NCBI GenBank assembly: GCA_021234155.1
Contig: JAJEKV010000002.1
Location: 30,677,098-30,741,097, forward strand
DNA from: Isoetes taiwanensis
Lineage: Eukaryota; Streptophyta; Lycopodiopsida; Isoetales; Isoetaceae
DNA length: 64,000 bases
Direction of reading: 5' to 3'
The notes below the pieces were generated by a model. It did not search any database. It was not told the DNA's origin and saw only the letters and a program-made list of their open reading frames with translations. This document shows, piece by piece, positions 12,038 through 21,026 of the stretch (positions are counted from its first letter, which is position 1; each line of letters starts with the position of its first letter). Both the position numbers and the translations under genes were made by a program.

Positions 12038-14166
12038 AGATATCCTCCAGACCGATTCACTCTTTCAGTTTGCCCATCCGTTTCCGGATGATCTCCACTA
12101 GAGAACTGAAGAGTGCACTTTAATGCAGAGAACAATTCGCGCCAGAAATTCCCAGTGAATTTCACATCTCGATCGCTTACAATAGCTTTGGGTAATCCAA
12201 AAATAGGAAATACATGCTGCATATACGCCTTGGCCACCGCCAAGCCATCAGCATTCTTTGTCAGAGGTATAAAGTGTGCATACTTCGTCAACCTATCCAC
12301 AATGACAAGTATCTGAGTATAGTGATGCACAGTACGAGGCAACTTCACAATGAAATCCATAGAGATTTCACTCCATCGCTCCTCTGGCACAGGCAGAGGT
12401 TGCAAAAGCCCTGGAGTCTTGCCTTGACCCGCTTTAACCTGCTGACAAGTCTCACAAACTTTTACATATTCCTGCACATCCTCTTTCAAGCTAGGCCAGT
12501 AAAACATTCTCTTGAGCGATTCATAAATTTTCCACTCACCTCCATGCCCAGCATAAGGTGCATTATGAAATTCGCTCAATAATTGCTTTCTCAAAGTGTC
12601 CACAGCAGGAACATAAATACGTCCCTTATGATACCCACTCTGGATATCCCAAGCATCAGGTAACTTGGATAGATGCTGCATACTCAAAATATAGGCATCC
12701 AAGTCATATGCTTGCTTAATCTGTGACACCAAAGCAATTTCACATTGAACCATTACATTCACTTCCCGAACCCTAGAAAGAGCATCAGCAACAGGATTCT
12801 TTTTCCCGGGAAGATGTTCAACATGAAAATGAAATTGAGAAAGAAAGTCCAACCATCTTGCTTGCCTTGGACTTACCTCGGCCTGACTTTGCAGGAATTT
12901 CAAGGGTTTATGATCCGTATAGACCACAAACTCGCACTTATTGCGGAGATAATGTTTCCAGACTTTGAGTGCATGAACCATTGCCAGTAACTCCTGCTCA
13001 TATGTGGAATAGTTCTTCTCAGCAGCATTGAGTTGGCGACTTTCATACGCCACCACCCTACCATCCTGCATGAGAACGGCACCAATGGCATAACCACATG
13101 CATCAGTGTAAACCTCATAAGGTTTACTCATGTCTGGAATCAACAGAATAGGCGCCGAGGTTAGCAACCTCTTCAGCATATCCATTGCCTGCTGCTGCTT
13201 CACCGTCCATTGCCACTGGACATTAGTTTTCAACAACATAGTCAAAGCAGCTGCAATCTTAGCAAACTTCCAGACAAATCTGCGATAATAGCTGGCCAAT
13301 CCCAAGAAACTACGCAACTCAGATACATTCTTTGGCACAGGCCAAGACTGAATTGCCTCCGTTTTCTTGGGATCCACAGCTACACCTTCAGCAGATACAA
13401 TGTGGCCCAAATATTCCACCTGTGCTTTCAAAAATTCACACTTTGACATTTTTGCATACAACTTATGCTGTCTGAGCAGAGTTAACACAGAACGCAAATG
13501 ATTCAAATGCTCATCCAAGGTTTTGCTATATACCAGGATATCATCTAAAAATACTTCAACAAAAGTATCAAGACATCCTGCAAAAACCTCATTCATCATT
13601 CTGGAAAAAGTGGCAGGAGCATTCGTTAGTCCAAAAGGCATCACCAAAAATTCAAAATGACCAAAGGTGGTCCTGAAGGCAGTCTTATGTACATCCGACT
13701 CCTTCACCCTTATCTGGTGATAACCACTGCGCAAATCCAACTTAGAAAAATATTTAGCTCCTGTTAATCTATCCATAATCTCGTCAATCCTAGGCAAAGG
13801 ATACCTATTCTTGATCGTGATCTTATTCAAGGCACGATAATCAATGCACATCCGCATTGACCCATCCTTTTTCTTGACTAGAATAACAGGAGCACCATAA
13901 GGGGATTTGCTAGGTCTCACAAACCCTTTGGCTAACAGCTCATGAACCTGCTTCTTTACCTCCTCTTGTTCCAATATGGACAATCTATAAGGGCTACGAA
14001 ACACAGGTTTGGATCCAGGCTCTAAATCAATCTCATGTTCAATCTCTCTACTAGGTGGAAGGCCTTCAGGCAGTTCCTCAGGGAACACATCCTGAAATTC
14101 AGATAACAGATCCTGCAACTCTCTCTGGCCTTTTGAATTCTCAATGACCTCACTATCAGCACTCAT
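12034..14166 (-). CDS. Chromovirus reverse transcriptase, RNase H and integrase (710 aa)
   Basis: This is the Pol polyprotein that copies element RNA and inserts the DNA. Reverse transcriptase occupies about residues 100-260, with the catalytic FLDDILVYS motif at 206-214. RNase H covers about 350-460 (YTDACG at 353-358, YTDHKPL later). The integrase H2C2 zinc domain has H534, H541, C571 and C574, and the catalytic core has D604, D665 (SDRD) and the DGQTER glutamate near 701. Only 28 sense codons and a single TAG separate it, in the same frame, from the Gag-protease frame at 14,251. At the 3' end the frame runs out into a stop a few residues past the integrase glutamate. All catalytic residues seen are intact. 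Confidence 0.95.
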   Translation of the reverse strand: MSADSEVIENSKGQRELQDLLSEFQDVFPEELPEGLPPSREIEHEIDLEPGSKPVFRSPYRLSILEQEEVKKQVHELLAKGFVRPSKSPYGAPVILVKKKDGSMRMCIDYRALNKITIKNRYPLPRIDEIMDRLTGAKYFSKLDLRSGYHQIRVKESDVHKTAFRTTFGHFEFLVMPFGLTNAPATFSRMMNEVFAGCLDTFVEVFLDDILVYSKTLDEHLNHLRSVLTLLRQHKLYAKMSKCEFLKAQVEYLGHIVSAEGVAVDPKKTEAIQSWPVPKNVSELRSFLGLASYYRRFVWKFAKIAAALTMLLKTNVQWQWTVKQQQAMDMLKRLLTSAPILLIPDMSKPYEVYTDACGYAIGAVLMQDGRVVAYESRQLNAAEKNYSTYEQELLAMVHALKVWKHYLRNKCEFVVYTDHKPLKFLQSQAEVSPRQARWLDFLSQFHFHVEHLPGKKNPVADALSRVREVNVMVQCEIALVSQIKQAYDLDAYILSMQHLSKLPDAWDIQSGYHKGRIYVPAVDTLRKQLLSEFHNAPYAGHGGEWKIYESLKRMFYWPSLKEDVQEYVKVCETCQQVKAGQGKTPGLLQPLPVPEERWSEISMDFIVKLPRTVHHYTQILVIVDRLTKYAHFIPLTKNADGLAVAKAYMQHVFPIFGLPKAIVSDRDVKFTGNFWRELFSALKCTLQFSSGDHPETDGQTERVNRSGGYL

Positions 14167-14250
14167 ATGACAGCACTCAAAAGCAGGATAACATTCATCA
14201 ATGAATAGAAGAAAACATTGATTGGAAGATTTACGTACCAGTTTCTTGAC

Positions 14251-15879
14251 CTAAAGCGACGACACGATCTTGGAAGCTCCCGTCAAAGGACTCCCCTGCA
14301 GATAGATCTCACGTCCATCGTGCTTCAGCGTCACCTGGTGAGTGTTCCAATCAATTGCAGTAGGCTTAACCCGCTGCAACCATGTTATCCCCAGCACCAC
14401 ATCATACCGGCCAACATCCAAGAGGTCAAAGTCAAGCTTTTCCTGGTATCCTTGAATACACAAGGGCACCCCAACAGCTTTACGATCCTCCACCTGAGAA
14501 TCGTTCACAAAAGGCCCATCTACCTTGTACTTATTAGTCTTTACACAAGGTAGGTGCAGTTCTTCCACCAACTTAGAAGATACAAACATGTCAGAAGAGC
14601 CACAATCCAGCAACACAACAACGTTTCGGCCCAAGATTCTGCCCAAGAATCTAATTACACGTCCAGCAAACATATCCATGATGTCTTTGCTTGCGGGCTT
14701 ATCAAGCGCGCACAGCTCTTCCATGGCAATGGCTGAAATCGTCTTAGATTCCAATACTTCTTCAGCCTTTTCAGTCACGTTTGCTTTCTTGTTATCAGCT
14801 TTCTTGTTCTGTGGCTGAGAGCATTCACGACTAATGTGCCCAGGCTCCCCACACCTATAGCAGAATATCTTCTTCCTGGGACCACCGGACTTAGAGTCTG
14901 CCTTACGCTTCTTGGACTCTCCACCTGCAGACTTAGATTTAGGCTGCTCAGACTTTTCAGACTTTTTCTTCTTGAAAAACCTATTTTTCTTCTTTGAGAA
15001 CTTCCGGGACGTCCTCTTAAAGGACTCATCCTCTTCCCCAAGCTGACGAGCCAACATCGTTGCTCTCTCAAAATCCTCGGGCTTCAACCCGATTATCTGC
15101 TTCTTAAGAGCAACACTGGATAGACCACCTAGGAAGAAATCAACCTGCCGAGCCTCGGTCAAGTCTCCAACCCTGTGGATATAACCCCGTACCTTATTGA
15201 TATAAGCACTAAGAGAACCTGTCTGCTTACAGTACCACAACTTCTCAAGCGCATCACGAGCATCATGCTGAGGTGCATACTCCCCAATAAAGTATTTCCT
15301 GAAATCGGACCAGGTATTCACCTCCTTTTTCATGGTAGGACCATTCCACCAACTATAGGCGTCCGATTTCAGCCGCATCTGCGCAATAAACAACCGCGCC
15401 TTATCACCTTTATTGGTAGCCTCAAAAAAGGTCTCAAGCTTGTCAATCCAAGCCATCGCCTCCTCAGCAGTGCCTTTCCCATCCCAATCCGGGATCTTTG
15501 TGCGCTCGAGACTGCGGATGTCCTCCTTGCTCAATCCAGAACTCTTCAGTGTCTGCTCCACAGCAGCACTAGCTCCAGGTACATCCGGGTCCACTACCAC
15601 AACTGCCGGAGACTTCCCTTTCTCCGCAGACTTCCCTAGGCCATCCGTGCCAGCAAGGGTCTCCAAAACAGTTCTCATAGCAGTCTGAGTATCCAATACA
15701 GCCTTGAGGCTCTGCTGCACACCCAGCAAGTCCTCACCCCACTTCGTCTGCATGGTCTCCAGGTTCTTCTGGGTTTCCTGTACGCGAGCAGCTAGCCCTC
15801 GTACATCAGGTTCCTCCTCCATGGGAGTCGCCTGCCCTGCTATAGTATGTGCGCCTGCACTAGTCTCGCCGTGCTCCAT
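14251..15879 (-). CDS. Chromovirus Gag and aspartic protease (542 aa)
   Basis: Gag packages element RNA and the protease matures the polyprotein. Residues 1-100 are coiled-coil-like and acidic; the retrotransposon Gag core is about 145-255 (AMAWIDKLETFFEAT, WNGPTMKKEV). A lysine-rich segment follows (295-338), then a CCHC zinc knuckle with C340, C343, H348 and C353. The protease motif is LLDCGSSDMFVS at 423-434, with Cys where Ser or Thr is usual after the catalytic Asp. The frame ends at TAG (14,251-14,253) and the same frame reopens directly into pol. The start codon is 32 bases past the PBS, appropriate for a first AUG. Confidence 0.93.
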   Translation of the reverse strand: MEHGETSAGAHTIAGQATPMEEEPDVRGLAARVQETQKNLETMQTKWGEDLLGVQQSLKAVLDTQTAMRTVLETLAGTDGLGKSAEKGKSPAVVVVDPDVPGASAAVEQTLKSSGLSKEDIRSLERTKIPDWDGKGTAEEAMAWIDKLETFFEATNKGDKARLFIAQMRLKSDAYSWWNGPTMKKEVNTWSDFRKYFIGEYAPQHDARDALEKLWYCKQTGSLSAYINKVRGYIHRVGDLTEARQVDFFLGGLSSVALKKQIIGLKPEDFERATMLARQLGEEDESFKRTSRKFSKKKNRFFKKKKSEKSEQPKSKSAGGESKKRKADSKSGGPRKKIFCYRCGEPGHISRECSQPQNKKADNKKANVTEKAEEVLESKTISAIAMEELCALDKPASKDIMDMFAGRVIRFLGRILGRNVVVLLDCGSSDMFVSSKLVEELHLPCVKTNKYKVDGPFVNDSQVEDRKAVGVPLCIQGYQEKLDFDLLDVGRYDVVLGITWLQRVKPTAIDWNTHQVTLKHDGREIYLQGSPLTGASKIVSSL

Positions 15880-15910
15880 CTCAGCTACTCAAGGTCCAAG
15901 CCGCAACTTA

Positions 15911-15923
15911 GGCTCTGATACCA
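15911..15923 (-). other. Primer-binding site, methionine-tRNA type
   Basis: On the minus strand the sequence TGGTATCAGAGCC begins one base after the CA end of the 5' LTR. It is the standard plant LTR-retrotransposon primer site matching the 3' end of initiator methionine tRNA. Confidence 0.93.
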
Positions 15924-15924
15924 C

Positions 15925-17723
15925 TGTTACGAACCAAAATTTTAGTACCAAAAATTTCGATTTGTATTCACATCAAACCATCAGAGTACACAGAACAAGT
16001 ACTGCCTCCCACGAGGCTATATACATGAAAACCACGTATACAGATAACAAGATGACAACACAAGATAACTAAATGCACACGCATGCTCTGCCAGCTACTA
16101 AACAGCCTGCACAAGCTTCCACGTGTTAGTAACATGCATAAGAGTTATCCAGTATGTCAACATGAAGCAATGACTGACGAACTGCAAGAACACACATATG
16201 GAATCCACCACACGCACCATAGCATCTGCCAAGCAGACACACCCCACCATATCTAGACAGTACGTCGTCTAGAACCCCCGCGCTGGTGGATCCAATGTCA
16301 GTCCGTCACCGTCCCATACCAGTGACGAGGTTCACCTCACCAACACCGGTGGTCCTTATTCGATAAGTTACACTTATCTATACCATGGCCATGTATAAAA
16401 CTCCCACAGATAGATACTCGAGGCACCTATCCTCGTATCATCAGGACACATTCACAGGATCCTTGCTTTCACTAGACTATTGATGTTAATATAGTGTCGT
16501 CCCATACCAACACCATACCACATCGCACTAGCACTCACAAGATCCCTTTAAGACGAGCGTTACACTATGGCAACACTCACAGAGGGTATTCAAAGGAGAA
16601 GTTTAGCAGTTTGAGAGCAACTGCAATGACAAGCAACACCCTCACGGTTGCTATTGCAACCAACTGCTTCGTCACAGCAGGGTAAGGCTCTCAGCTTCCT
16701 TGGATTAAAGACCAGATTTCCAGAAAGGGACGGTTAAGCAATTCTTAAGATAGGGGACGAGTTCCTGGCGTTTCCAGATTCTTACTGTTCCAGTTTAACA
16801 TGGAGCTTATTGATCACTAGTAGTTATTTCTCTACTATAATCCCTGTAGCATATCTGCCCAAAGGCAATACCCGGAATACATCCAGCTCGGGCTTACCGT
16901 ATAAGCTCCCTGCCGCAAGTCCAAAGATCTGGAAATCTCGTCTCCACCGAACTCTCCTTTCGGATTGTCCCCTTCCTTTATTCTTAATTCCGTCCCCTTT
17001 CTCTCCGGTCTACTCTTGTTGCTTCCTTCTAACGGCGCAACAAGATCCGTAGTCAAAGACAATCTTTCCCTAGCTGGTTTTTGTGACTTGGTTCCCGGAC
17101 CAAATCCGCCTCTTTCTCCTTCCCCGTTCGCCCTCTTTCAGCTCAGAATCGGCCAGCCTATCCTTTTGTTGTAGGGCCCTTGTTGCCAACGCAGCAAGGC
17201 CACGCATGGCGACCATCCGCTTTCTCGGGTGGGTCTGCGGGATAGCGATCCGCCTGCCGCCAAGCTTCGTTCGGTGTACCGGATAGCCCGGCAACAAGGT
17301 GGCATCCCCCGATTTAGGGGTGCTCACCATTTTGCCTTTAATGGTTTTTACCCATTCGTCTCTTTTTAAAAACAATGGCCTTTTAACCATTGTCCCATTT
17401 ACTACCCAATGGTTTATAAACCATTAAGGGTATTTCACCTTAGCTTTTGTTTCATGGGTTGCCTAACCCATTCAACCATTGCCCCCTCCCTTACATTATA
17501 TCCATAATGTACTTAGGGCAATCGCGCAACTAAATATATCATCTAGAAGCAGTTGCGCCCCTAGTCTAGGATCTACTAAGTGCACCATACCCTAGGCTAG
17601 AGAACAACAGGCGACCATTACACATCTATGGCCCAAATACCATAGAACATTTCATTATGCCCCAAACATTAGCATGCATGCAACATTTCAAACAATGGTC
17701 TGTAAAAATATTTAGGCATAACA
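15925..17723 (-). repeat. 5' LTR of the chromovirus
   Basis: A 1,799-bp LTR. In element orientation it begins TGTTATGCC and ends CGTAACA, and it is flanked on the right by the target-site copy AAACA (17,724-17,728). It should hold the promoter. The four-hairpin set lies at about 17,337-17,470. Differences from the other LTR concentrate at CAG/CTG words around 16,885-17,290, in the same style as the errors described for the second block copy. Confidence 0.92.
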
Positions 17724-18348
17724 AAACATATAGTTGTCTCAGCACTTACTATATACTACACAAAGAAAAGAACACCTTATACTTCCACCTTGGATTTTCC
17801 TAAGGCAAATGTAACTCAGATATCCATTTACCTTATAGCTACAAAAACTTAGGTTAGGTTGCTCATGTGCCAATAAGAAGGTAAGAATATCTCCCAAAAT
17901 AATTCCCTGCATGACAATTTCTATGTCCTGCGAAAAACTCAATCATGACATTAGAACCTGCAAACCCAACCAAATGGTATGGTTCTTTGGATTATACCAA
18001 TAATTGCATGTATCACCTAACATAGATTCATGTCTTACACATTAATAACCTAGAGAATTCAATGACCAAATGGTATGCTTCTTTACTAACATATCCTCAA
18101 ATGATTTTTTTCTTTCAACATACCACAAAAAATATTATAGAAAGTTTTAAGGCTTGAAACAGTTTATTAATGGCTTCAAATGAAATGTGGACACTTATAA
18201 AGACCTAATCAATCACAACCTAGGGAGAGACCATGGCACGACCCATTTCCATATCTTCTATACCAAGTTATGCTCTGCAAGTATTTCATACTAACCAATC
18301 ACTTCATGGTCCAAGCGACCTATGATTTTCTCAGTTCTTCATAAGCTG
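17724..18348. other. Flank of the chromovirus, no gene seen
   Basis: AT-rich sequence with no domain-bearing frame. It is the right-hand target flank of the chromovirus and ends at the left edge of the 30-kb duplicated block (shared word GCTCATAACTAGC at 18,349 and 48,508). Confidence 0.6.
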
Positions 18349-18660
18349 GCTCATAACTAGCATTGTTTCCTAGCACATCTTTCAAGCTTTCATTCTGGGT
18401 GAGATTCAGTCAATACCCTAAATCTTTTTGGAGCAGAACCCTTGAGGGAATTCATGCAAAAAAAAAAAACAAGTTAATGCTCTTATGCCATCCACAATTC
18501 TAGTTACATTCCTCGAGACCTAGTCTTACTTCTTCAGGGCTTTTAATTTCGGTCAAACAAATACCAAAATATTTCTAATAGAGTAATTAGACTAGTTCTT
18601 ACTCATTCAATCAAAATGAACAAAATGAAAACACACACGCTCCAAGAGAAATCGGAACTT
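18349..18660 (-). mobile_element. Truncated internal region of a copia-type element
   Basis: This directly follows, on the minus strand, the PBS (18,661-18,673) of the LTR at 18,677-19,290. No gag or pol domain can be read before it ends at the block edge. It has a 12-base A run near 18,460. Confidence 0.5.
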
Positions 18661-18673
18661 GGCTCTGATACCA
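18661..18673 (-). other. Primer-binding site of copia-type LTR
   Basis: The complement of GGCTCTGATACCA reads TGGTATCAGAGCC, placed three bases after the LTR end ...CGTATCA. In the second block copy the same site reads GGCTCGATACCA, losing the T of CTG. Confidence 0.8.
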
Positions 18674-18676
18674 ATT

Positions 18677-19290
18677 TGATACGATTAGCTAGTCTCCACA
18701 TATCTACTGCAAAAACAATCGTCAAGAAACAAGTCAAGTAAGCATAAATCCACCCTTCCGGGTAAGCTCACCACCCAACCGGGTTGTCCTTGAGCAAGAG
18801 ACTTCCAAAGAAAGGAAATAATGCAAGTTAGCCACTACAAATCCTTTGTAGCAAAAACATAAACTTGAGAAATAGGCTAGGCTTAGGATTTGGCTTAGAT
18901 CTTCAATTGGGATAGAAAACAAGCTTCCTCCACATATGCTTACTAGCTCCCTTATGTAACATTCGCTTCCTTTTTATAAAAAGGTAAAGGTATCCCTTCA
19001 TAAACCTTATTTGAATGACATCCTTATATTTAGCCCAAGTCCCTTTTTAATACTAAAAGTATCCCTTTGTGCCCATCCATATAATAGATGCGTATCTTTC
19101 TTAGCTATAATAATAGTTTACTATCTTTTCTAAGGTTCTTAGATTAGCTTATAGTTTATAACTTGTCCTATCTTATATTAGATAATAATATCCCCCAATG
19201 ATTTGGCTAAGGATAATTGCTACTTAACTTATTGTATATTCACTAAGATACTAAGATACTAGGGTCCAAGGGTTAACATAAACATTTACA
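18677..19290 (-). repeat. Copia-type LTR (about 614 bp), adjacent to PBS
   Basis: In element orientation it begins TGTAAATG and ends CGTATCA. It is recognised as an LTR from the adjacent PBS and TG/CA ends. It recurs at about 48,838-49,440 and in blended form at about 8,398-9,060. No partner LTR or target-site duplication is visible, so this is a truncated element. Confidence 0.7.
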
Positions 19291-19485
19291 GCTTTCTTTC
19301 TCATACTCTTGCTCCCGACAACCACTCCCCCGAGCGCCACCATATAATTAAATGTTACGCACTAGCACCTCTAGTGATAACCAACGCACCAAAAGGGCGG
19401 ATCCTTCAAGGAAATCGTTATCCAATGGGCCCCAACCTTTCCAGGCTTTATCCCATACCCCACAGACCATATCAAGGATCCAACG

Positions 19486-20341
19486 ATTGGAGGCCCTCTC
19501 CTTGCCAGATTCGGCCGGAACCTTGCGTCGTGACTTGACGTGGAGTGGAGGTGTTGACGCCAGAGCATGGACCCTAAAATCCATCCGGAAACTGCTTGCC
19601 CCAAATTTCCTCTCCCCAAGGCCCTGGGGACGGATGGGCGACCTCCCCTCTCCCGAACCGCGATTTGGCTCTGCCAATGGACTCGGAAAGTCGACATTGC
19701 CCTGGGGACCAAGTTCCGTGGCCAGAAGACCAAAACTCGGCTCCCAAAACGCAAACCCTTCTAGAACCTGGCAACTCACAGGGTTTACGTTTCGGAGGCC
19801 CTCTCCTTGTCAGATTCGGCCGGGACCTTGCGCCATGTCTTGACGTGGAGTGAGGGTGTTGATGCCAGAGCGGAGACCCTAAAACCCCCCCCGGAAGCAG
19901 CTTGCCCCAAAAGTCCTCTCCCCAAGGCCCTGGAGACGGACGGGCGACCTCCCCTCTCCAGAACCACGATTTGGCGCTGCCAATGGACTCAGAACATCGA
20001 CATTGCCCTGGGGACCAATTTCCGTGGCCAGAAGACCAAAACTCGGCCCCCAAAACGCAAACCCTTCTAGAACCTGGCAACTCACAAGGTTTATGTTTCA
20101 GAGGCCCTCTCCTTGTCAGATTCGGCCGGGATCTTGCGCCGTGTCTTGACGTGGAGTGGGGGTGTTGACGCCAGAGCGGAGACCCTAAAATCCCCCGGGA
20201 AGCTGCTTGCCCCGAAAGTCCTCTCCCCAAGGCCCTGGGGACGGACGGGCGACCTCCCCTCTCCGGAACTGCGATTTGGCTCTGCCAATGGACTCAGAAC
20301 GTCGACATGCCCTGGGGACCAATTTCCGTGGCCAGAAGACC
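19486..20341. repeat. 306-bp tandem repeat, about 2.8 units
   Basis: Units start near 19,486, 19,792 and 20,098 (GGAGGCCCTCTCCTTG). The unit equals the ~300-bp core of the 1.1-kb repeats at 3-8 kb, closed on itself at an AGACCA word that occurs at both ends of the core there. Being 102 codons long, it generates open frames on both strands (for example 19,574-20,230 minus), which I regard as non-coding. Confidence 0.85.
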
Positions 20342-20870
20342 ACTCATGTTCACCCAATTAAGAAATTAGTTTTTGACGTCGCGTATACATCGCATGCGAC
20401 GTATTTTGTTATAGCGACGTCATTTACATTATTTTTTATTTTAGTTGTGACATGTTTGATACTGGGGCATGTTTGCCTAGAGGCAATGCTTGAGCCTAAG
20501 AGGCTTGTTTGAACCTAGGTGGCATGTTCGACCCTAAGGGAAATACAACGCCTACACGTGGTATTTTGTTATTGCGACGTCATATACAATATATTTTATT
20601 TTAGTATGTGACCTGTTTCATCCCAGGTCGCATGTTTGAGTCACACGTCATGTTTGAACCTAGTTGACATGTTTGATGTAAGTGGCATATTTTAGCCACG
20701 TGTAATGTGAGCCTTTGTGACGTCATGTGTTGTATTTTTTTTCTCTAGTTTATGTGGCATATATTTGATCTTCCATTGGAGCCTAGGTGGCATGTTCTAG
20801 TCTAGGGGCAATGCTTGAGCCTATGTGGCTTCTTTGAGCCCATGTTCCACCCGTTCTTTCCTCCGATATA
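20342..20870. repeat. CACTA-side subterminal region with GACGTC and GCATGTTTGA words
   Basis: Variants of GCGACGTCATWTACA followed by TATTTTATTTTAG occur about three times (near 20,424, 20,574 and 20,718), among many copies of words like CATGTTTGA and GAGCCTAGGTGGCATG. Arrays of short motifs just inside the element end are typical of CACTA transposons, where they bind the accessory transposase protein. The exact CACTA terminus is not recognised. Confidence 0.55.
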
Positions 20871-21026
20871 ATGTATACCAAAGGGGAGAGAACAAAAAAG
20901 AATTGAATTGAATGGTTTTTTATTGCACACGAAGACCAATAGACATAGCCTATCAGAAGGATTGCACTGAGGATGTGCATAATATTAGGCATATAGAATT
21001 TAATGATCGTCTCCTCTAGGTGCTAA

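Larger units (their letters stand above)
9416..17723 (-). mobile_element. Full-length Ty3/gypsy chromovirus retrotransposon
   Basis: An 8.3-kb LTR element transcribed on the minus strand. The 5' LTR is at 15,925-17,723 and the 3' LTR at 9,416-11,266; both begin TG and end CA in element orientation. The 5-bp target-site duplication AAACA lies at 9,411-9,415 and 17,724-17,728. A methionine-tRNA-type primer-binding site follows the 5' LTR and a polypurine tract precedes the 3' LTR. Domain order is Gag with zinc knuckle, protease, reverse transcriptase, RNase H, integrase and chromodomain, which defines a chromovirus. Coding is interrupted by one in-frame TAG and one local frame disruption. The LTRs are almost identical over most of their length, suggesting a young insertion; the outer ~400 bp of the left LTR is corrupted by the composite region. 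Confidence 0.95.

Noticed and set aside
19348-20512. Long frames on both strands in the 306-bp array (up to 218 residues)
   Set aside because: The unit is a multiple of three, so any open frame repeats; no start context or domain supports coding.
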